From positions 812,853-876,852 of the forward strand of contig NZ_KQ948144.1 in the NCBI RefSeq assembly GCF_001513955.1: DNA of 64,000 nt, given 5' to 3'. Shown one piece after another: positions 61,147 to 64,000 of this stretch. The notes below the pieces were generated by a model. It was not told the DNA's origin. It made no database searches and worked only from the letters and a program-made list of their open reading frames with translations. A program made the position numbers and the translations under genes. This stretch comes from Streptomyces pseudovenezuelae (GTDB lineage: Bacteria; Actinomycetota; Actinomycetes; Streptomycetales; Streptomycetaceae). How positions within the stretch are numbered: position 1 is the first letter of the stretch; the number at the start of each line of letters is the position of its first letter.

Positions 61147-62240
61147 CCACCACTCCCCGATGGCGAGCGCTGACGCAGCACCACCTGTTCTGGCCGGTGG
61201 CCGTGCTGGTCCTCCTGCTGCTGATCAACGTTCCCTTCACCCCCGACTTCTTCGCGATCAAGATGACGGACGGCCACCTCTACGGCAGCCTCGTCTCGAT
61301 CGTGCTGTTCGGCTCGCCGCTGATCCTGGTGGCGGTCGGCATGACCCTGGTCATCGCGACCGGCGGCATCGACCTCTCCGTCGGCGCGGTCGTCGCCATC
61401 ACCGGCGCCCTGACCTGCTCGTACATCAGCGACCAGTCGGACCAGGGCGCCCTCGCCGGAGTCTTTCTGGCGATGGGCATCGGCCTGGTGGCGGCGGTGG
61501 TCTGCGGCCTGTGGAACGGCTTCCTGGTCGCCCGGATGGGCATCCAGCCCATCATCGCCACGCTGATCATCATGGTCGCGGGCCGCGGTGTGGCCCAGCT
61601 GATCACCGACGGCCAGATCATCACCATCAACAGCGAGCCGTACAAGCTGATCGGCGGCGGCTACTGGCTGACCCTGCCCTTCTCCATCTTCGTGGTCGCG
61701 GCGGTCGTCGCCGTCACGGTCGCCCTCACCCGCAGGACCGCCCTCGGCCTCCTCGTCGAGGCGGTCGGCGGCAACGCCGAGGCCAGCCGTCTGGTCGGCA
61801 TCCGCTCCCGCCGTATCAAGATCATGGTGTACGTGTTCTGCGCGCTGTGCGCCGGCATCGCGGGCCTGATGATCAGCTCCAACACCTCGGCGGCGGACGG
61901 CAACAACGCGGGACTGTGGATCGAGCTGGACGCGATCCTGGCCGTCGTCATCGGCGGTACGTCGCTTCTCGGCGGCCGGTTCTCGATCGGCGGCACGGTG
62001 GTGGGCGCCCTGGTCATCCAGACCCTGACCACCACGATCTACACCATCGGCGTACCGACCCAGACCAACCTGGTCTTCAAGGCCGCCGTCGTCATCGTCG
62101 TCTGCCTGCTGCAGTCCCCGAAGTTCCGCGCGAAGGTCTTCGGCGCCAGGTTCGGCGCGAAGGGCGGCGGCAAGCCGTCCGCCACCCCGACGGACACCAC
62201 CCCTTCGACCGCGACGGCCCCCAAGATGGAGGTGTCGTGA
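61143..62240 (+). CDS. ytfT: YtfT-like sugar ABC permease
   Basis: A 365-residue permease with about nine or ten helices and CUT2 segments VIATGGIDLSVGAVVAITGAL, ARMGIQPIIATLIIMVAGRGV and EAVGGNAEASRLVGI. A Ser/Thr/Pro-rich C-terminal tail (about 340-365) is probably cytoplasmic. The GTG overlaps the ATPase stop (GTGA) and the stop shares one base with the next ATG. It pairs with the YjfF-like permease, as in E. coli. Confidence 0.88.
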   Translation: MTTTPRWRALTQHHLFWPVAVLVLLLLINVPFTPDFFAIKMTDGHLYGSLVSIVLFGSPLILVAVGMTLVIATGGIDLSVGAVVAITGALTCSYISDQSDQGALAGVFLAMGIGLVAAVVCGLWNGFLVARMGIQPIIATLIIMVAGRGVAQLITDGQIITINSEPYKLIGGGYWLTLPFSIFVVAAVVAVTVALTRRTALGLLVEAVGGNAEASRLVGIRSRRIKIMVYVFCALCAGIAGLMISSNTSAADGNNAGLWIELDAILAVVIGGTSLLGGRFSIGGTVVGALVIQTLTTTIYTIGVPTQTNLVFKAAVVIVVCLLQSPKFRAKVFGARFGAKGGGKPSATPTDTTPSTATAPKMEVS

Positions 62241-63265
62241 TGAGCACGGCCACCCAGACCCCCACGGCCACCGACAGCGGTCGTACGCCGTCCAGGGCCA
62301 CGCGGCTGCTCGGCGACCGGCGCCTGCCCGTCCTGGTGACCGCCACGCTGTTCCTCGTGATGTACGCGGCGGGCCTGAGCCGCTACGCGAACTACGGTTT
62401 CGGTGAACCGCAGGTCTTCCTCAACCTGTTCATCGACAACGGCTACCTGCTGGTCGCCGCCGTGGGCGCCACCTTCGTGATCCTCTCCGGCGGCATCGAC
62501 CTGTCGGTGGGCTCGGTGATCGGCTTCACGACCATGCTCACCGCGTGGCTGGTGGAGAAGCAGGGCCTGCCCGTCCTGGTCGTCATCCCCATCGCGCTCG
62601 GTGTGGGTGCCTTCGGCGGCTTCCTGATGGGCTATGTGATCCACAACTTCGAGATCCAGCCCTTCATCGTGACCCTCGCGGGACTCTTCCTCTTCCGGGG
62701 CCTGTGCCTGGTCATCAGCAAGGAGTCGATCTCCATCGGCGACTCCACGGTGAGCAGCATGGCGCAGGCGCAGGCGTCCCTGGGGGTGGGCTTCCTGTCG
62801 GTCGGCGCCATCGTCTCGCTCGTCGTCCTCGCCGTGGCCTTCTACGTCCTGCACTACACGCGCTTCGGACGGCGGGTGTACGCCATCGGCGGCAACGAGC
62901 AGTCGGCCCTGCTGATGGGCCTGCCGCAGGGCGGCACCAAGATCGCCGTGTACACGGTGAGCGGCTTCTGCTCGGCGCTGGCCGGACTGCTCTTCACCCT
63001 GTACATCCAGTCCGGTGACCCGCTGCACGCCACCGGCATGGAACTCGACGCGATCGCCGCGGTCGTGATCGGCGGCACGCTGCTGACGGGCGGCTCCGGC
63101 TACGTCCTGGGCACCCTCTTCGGCGTCCTCGTCCTGGGCCTGATCAAGAGCATCATCCAGTTCGAGGGCACGCTGAGCTCCTGGTGGACGAAGATCGCCA
63201 CCGGTGTGCTGCTGTGCGCGTTCATCCTGATCCAGCGCGCCATGACGACCCGCAAGAAGACCTGA
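62240..63265 (+). CDS. yjfF: YjfF-like sugar ABC permease
   Basis: A 341-residue permease with the segments VILSGGIDLSVGSVIGFTTM, FEIQPFIVTLAGLFLFRGL, FGRRVYAIGGNEQSALLMGLP and FEGTLSSWWTKIATG. GGAGGT stands 7 nt before the ATG, which overlaps the preceding stop. Together with YtfT and two-domain YtfR it completes a furanose-specific importer. A 21-bp-stem terminator follows by 2 bp. Confidence 0.9.
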   Translation: MSTATQTPTATDSGRTPSRATRLLGDRRLPVLVTATLFLVMYAAGLSRYANYGFGEPQVFLNLFIDNGYLLVAAVGATFVILSGGIDLSVGSVIGFTTMLTAWLVEKQGLPVLVVIPIALGVGAFGGFLMGYVIHNFEIQPFIVTLAGLFLFRGLCLVISKESISIGDSTVSSMAQAQASLGVGFLSVGAIVSLVVLAVAFYVLHYTRFGRRVYAIGGNEQSALLMGLPQGGTKIAVYTVSGFCSALAGLLFTLYIQSGDPLHATGMELDAIAAVVIGGTLLTGGSGYVLGTLFGVLVLGLIKSIIQFEGTLSSWWTKIATGVLLCAFILIQRAMTTRKKT

Positions 63266-63267
63266 CC

Positions 63268-63320
63268 CGCACCGGAGCGGTCGCTCCCACGTGTCCCGCG
63301 GGAGCGACCGCTCCGGTGCG
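63268..63320 (+). terminator. Very strong terminator of the ytf operon
   Basis: A perfect 21-bp stem (63268-63288 with 63300-63320) with an 11-nt loop begins 2 bp after the last operon gene. No T-tract follows. It is the strongest hairpin noticed in the window. Confidence 0.9.
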
Positions 63321-63450
63321 TCGGGAGGGAGATGGTGCGGAATGGTGCACCTTGACCTCAACTGCGCTGACGTGAATCGCCAGTTCCGCACCGAACCTTC
63401 ACGAGAATCCCTAGGTCCGCCCGCCGAGCGGAACTTATTCTTCCCGCGTC

Positions 63451-64000
63451 ATGGACTACTGCCACCCGTGCCGACGGCACCTCAACGGCGCCCTCGCATG
63501 CCCGGGGTGCGGCACCTTCGCCGAGCAACTGGACGCGTACGCGGCCCAGTCGTACGTCCCCGCGCAGGCTCAGTACCAGCCACAGCAGGCGCCGCCGACG
63601 CCGGTGCCGGTCGGCACGGGCGGGTACGCCGGGGGCGTTCCCGAGGCGTATGCCATGTACTCCGGCGGGGGTGTCCCGTACGACGGCCACGAGGTCGTCC
63701 CGTACACGGGCGTACCCGAACAGCGCGGAGCGGCGGAGGCCGAGGTCGCGGGGAGCGGTGACTCGGTGCAGGGGCAGGACGACGTCCACGGTTACGACGA
63801 CCCCGCGGGCTCCGGCGACTCCGCGGGCTCCGGAGACGGGGGAGACGGCGACGACGGCCGGGGCGGTGGCGGCGACGGCCGTGACGACCACGACGATGAC
63901 GATCCGGACGACTTCGACGACCCCACGGCGGGCGCGAGCCGACGTGACCGCAAGGCCGCGGCCCACCGTCGCCGCCGTCGCAGAACCCTCCTGATAGCCG
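63451..64000 (+). CDS. SCO2400-like zinc-ribbon protein, runs off the window
   Basis: The first 183 residues of a larger protein. It opens with MDYCHPCRRHLNGALACPGCGTFAEQL, a four-Cys zinc ribbon (CxxC ... CxxC). A long Gly/Asp/Pro-rich acidic disordered region follows (about 35-160), then a basic RRRRRR stretch and the start of a membrane helix (TLLIA) at the edge. This is the layout of the Streptomyces protein family I remember as SCO2400 family, of unknown function. No ribosome site is evident before the ATG, so a leaderless message or another start is possible. Confidence 0.7.
   Translation, partial: MDYCHPCRRHLNGALACPGCGTFAEQLDAYAAQSYVPAQAQYQPQQAPPTPVPVGTGGYAGGVPEAYAMYSGGGVPYDGHEVVPYTGVPEQRGAAEAEVAGSGDSVQGQDDVHGYDDPAGSGDSAGSGDGGDGDDGRGGGGDGRDDHDDDDPDDFDDPTAGASRRDRKAAAHRRRRRRTLLIA

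Overview
The window is high-GC actinobacterial DNA with short intergenic gaps, frequent ATGA/GTGA start-stop overlaps, GTG starts, strong GGAGG-type ribosome sites and hairpin terminators without T-tracts. The proteins match Streptomyces families throughout. From memory, the gene order resembles the Streptomyces coelicolor SCO2400-SCO2444 interval read backwards (matB at the left edge, an SCO2400-like protein at the right edge); this was not checked. I saw no rRNA, tRNA, insertion sequence, prophage or CRISPR array.

Region 1 (1-3160) is a malonate-use locus: malonyl-CoA ligase MatB (cut by the window edge), dicarboxylate carrier MatC and a divergent GntR/FadR regulator. Two near-identical 23-bp palindromes lie between matC and the regulator. 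A lone ATP-grasp protein and an unrecognised protein follow.

Region 2 (4886-16238) is an eight-gene, minus-strand, tightly coupled operon: glycosyltransferase, methyltransferase, very large AftD-like GT-C glycosyltransferase, condensation-fold acyltransferase, second methyltransferase, DMT transporter, Trm112-like protein and FkbM methyltransferase. A DUF3068 envelope protein precedes it on the same strand. It looks like a pathway that builds and decorates an envelope glycan or glycolipid. A small membrane protein and a PucR-type regulator carrying a TTA (bldA-dependent) codon diverge from it.

Region 3 (17978-30514) holds an IclR regulator with an SMP-30 lactonase, a metallopeptidase/7TM/FAD-monooxygenase cassette, and an arabinan-use operon (CUT1 ABC importer without its own ATPase, secreted GH43 arabinanase, cytoplasmic GH51 arabinofuranosidase). 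A Ser/Thr kinase fused to a GH114-like extracellular domain faces the operon.

Region 4 (30566-40079) holds a GH35 beta-galactosidase, an Rrf2 regulator, an ECF sigma/anti-sigma/ABC-exporter operon, a secreted DUF4360 protein and a secreted intradiol dioxygenase. Region 5 (40220-45337) holds small conserved proteins, a non-coding block of imperfect repeats, and a polymorphic-toxin locus (WXG-like partner, HNH-type toxin, two SUKH-type immunity genes).

Region 6 (45559-64000) is again sugar metabolism: a second GH43 arabinanase whose promoter copies that of the arabinan operon, galactose mutarotase, a ChvE/GguA/GguB-type pentose/galactose importer, a dehydrogenase plus enolase-superfamily dehydratase, a LacI regulator and a YtfQ/YtfR/YtfT/YjfF-type galactofuranose importer. 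A GTTCGAAAT-like site recurs upstream of the IclR-lactonase pair, the dehydratase-dehydrogenase pair and the ytf operon, so a dispersed oxidative sugar pathway (import, dehydrogenase, lactonase, dehydratase) may be one regulon. An aminotransferase with a long Met/Ala/Pro-rich tail lies between these sugar genes.
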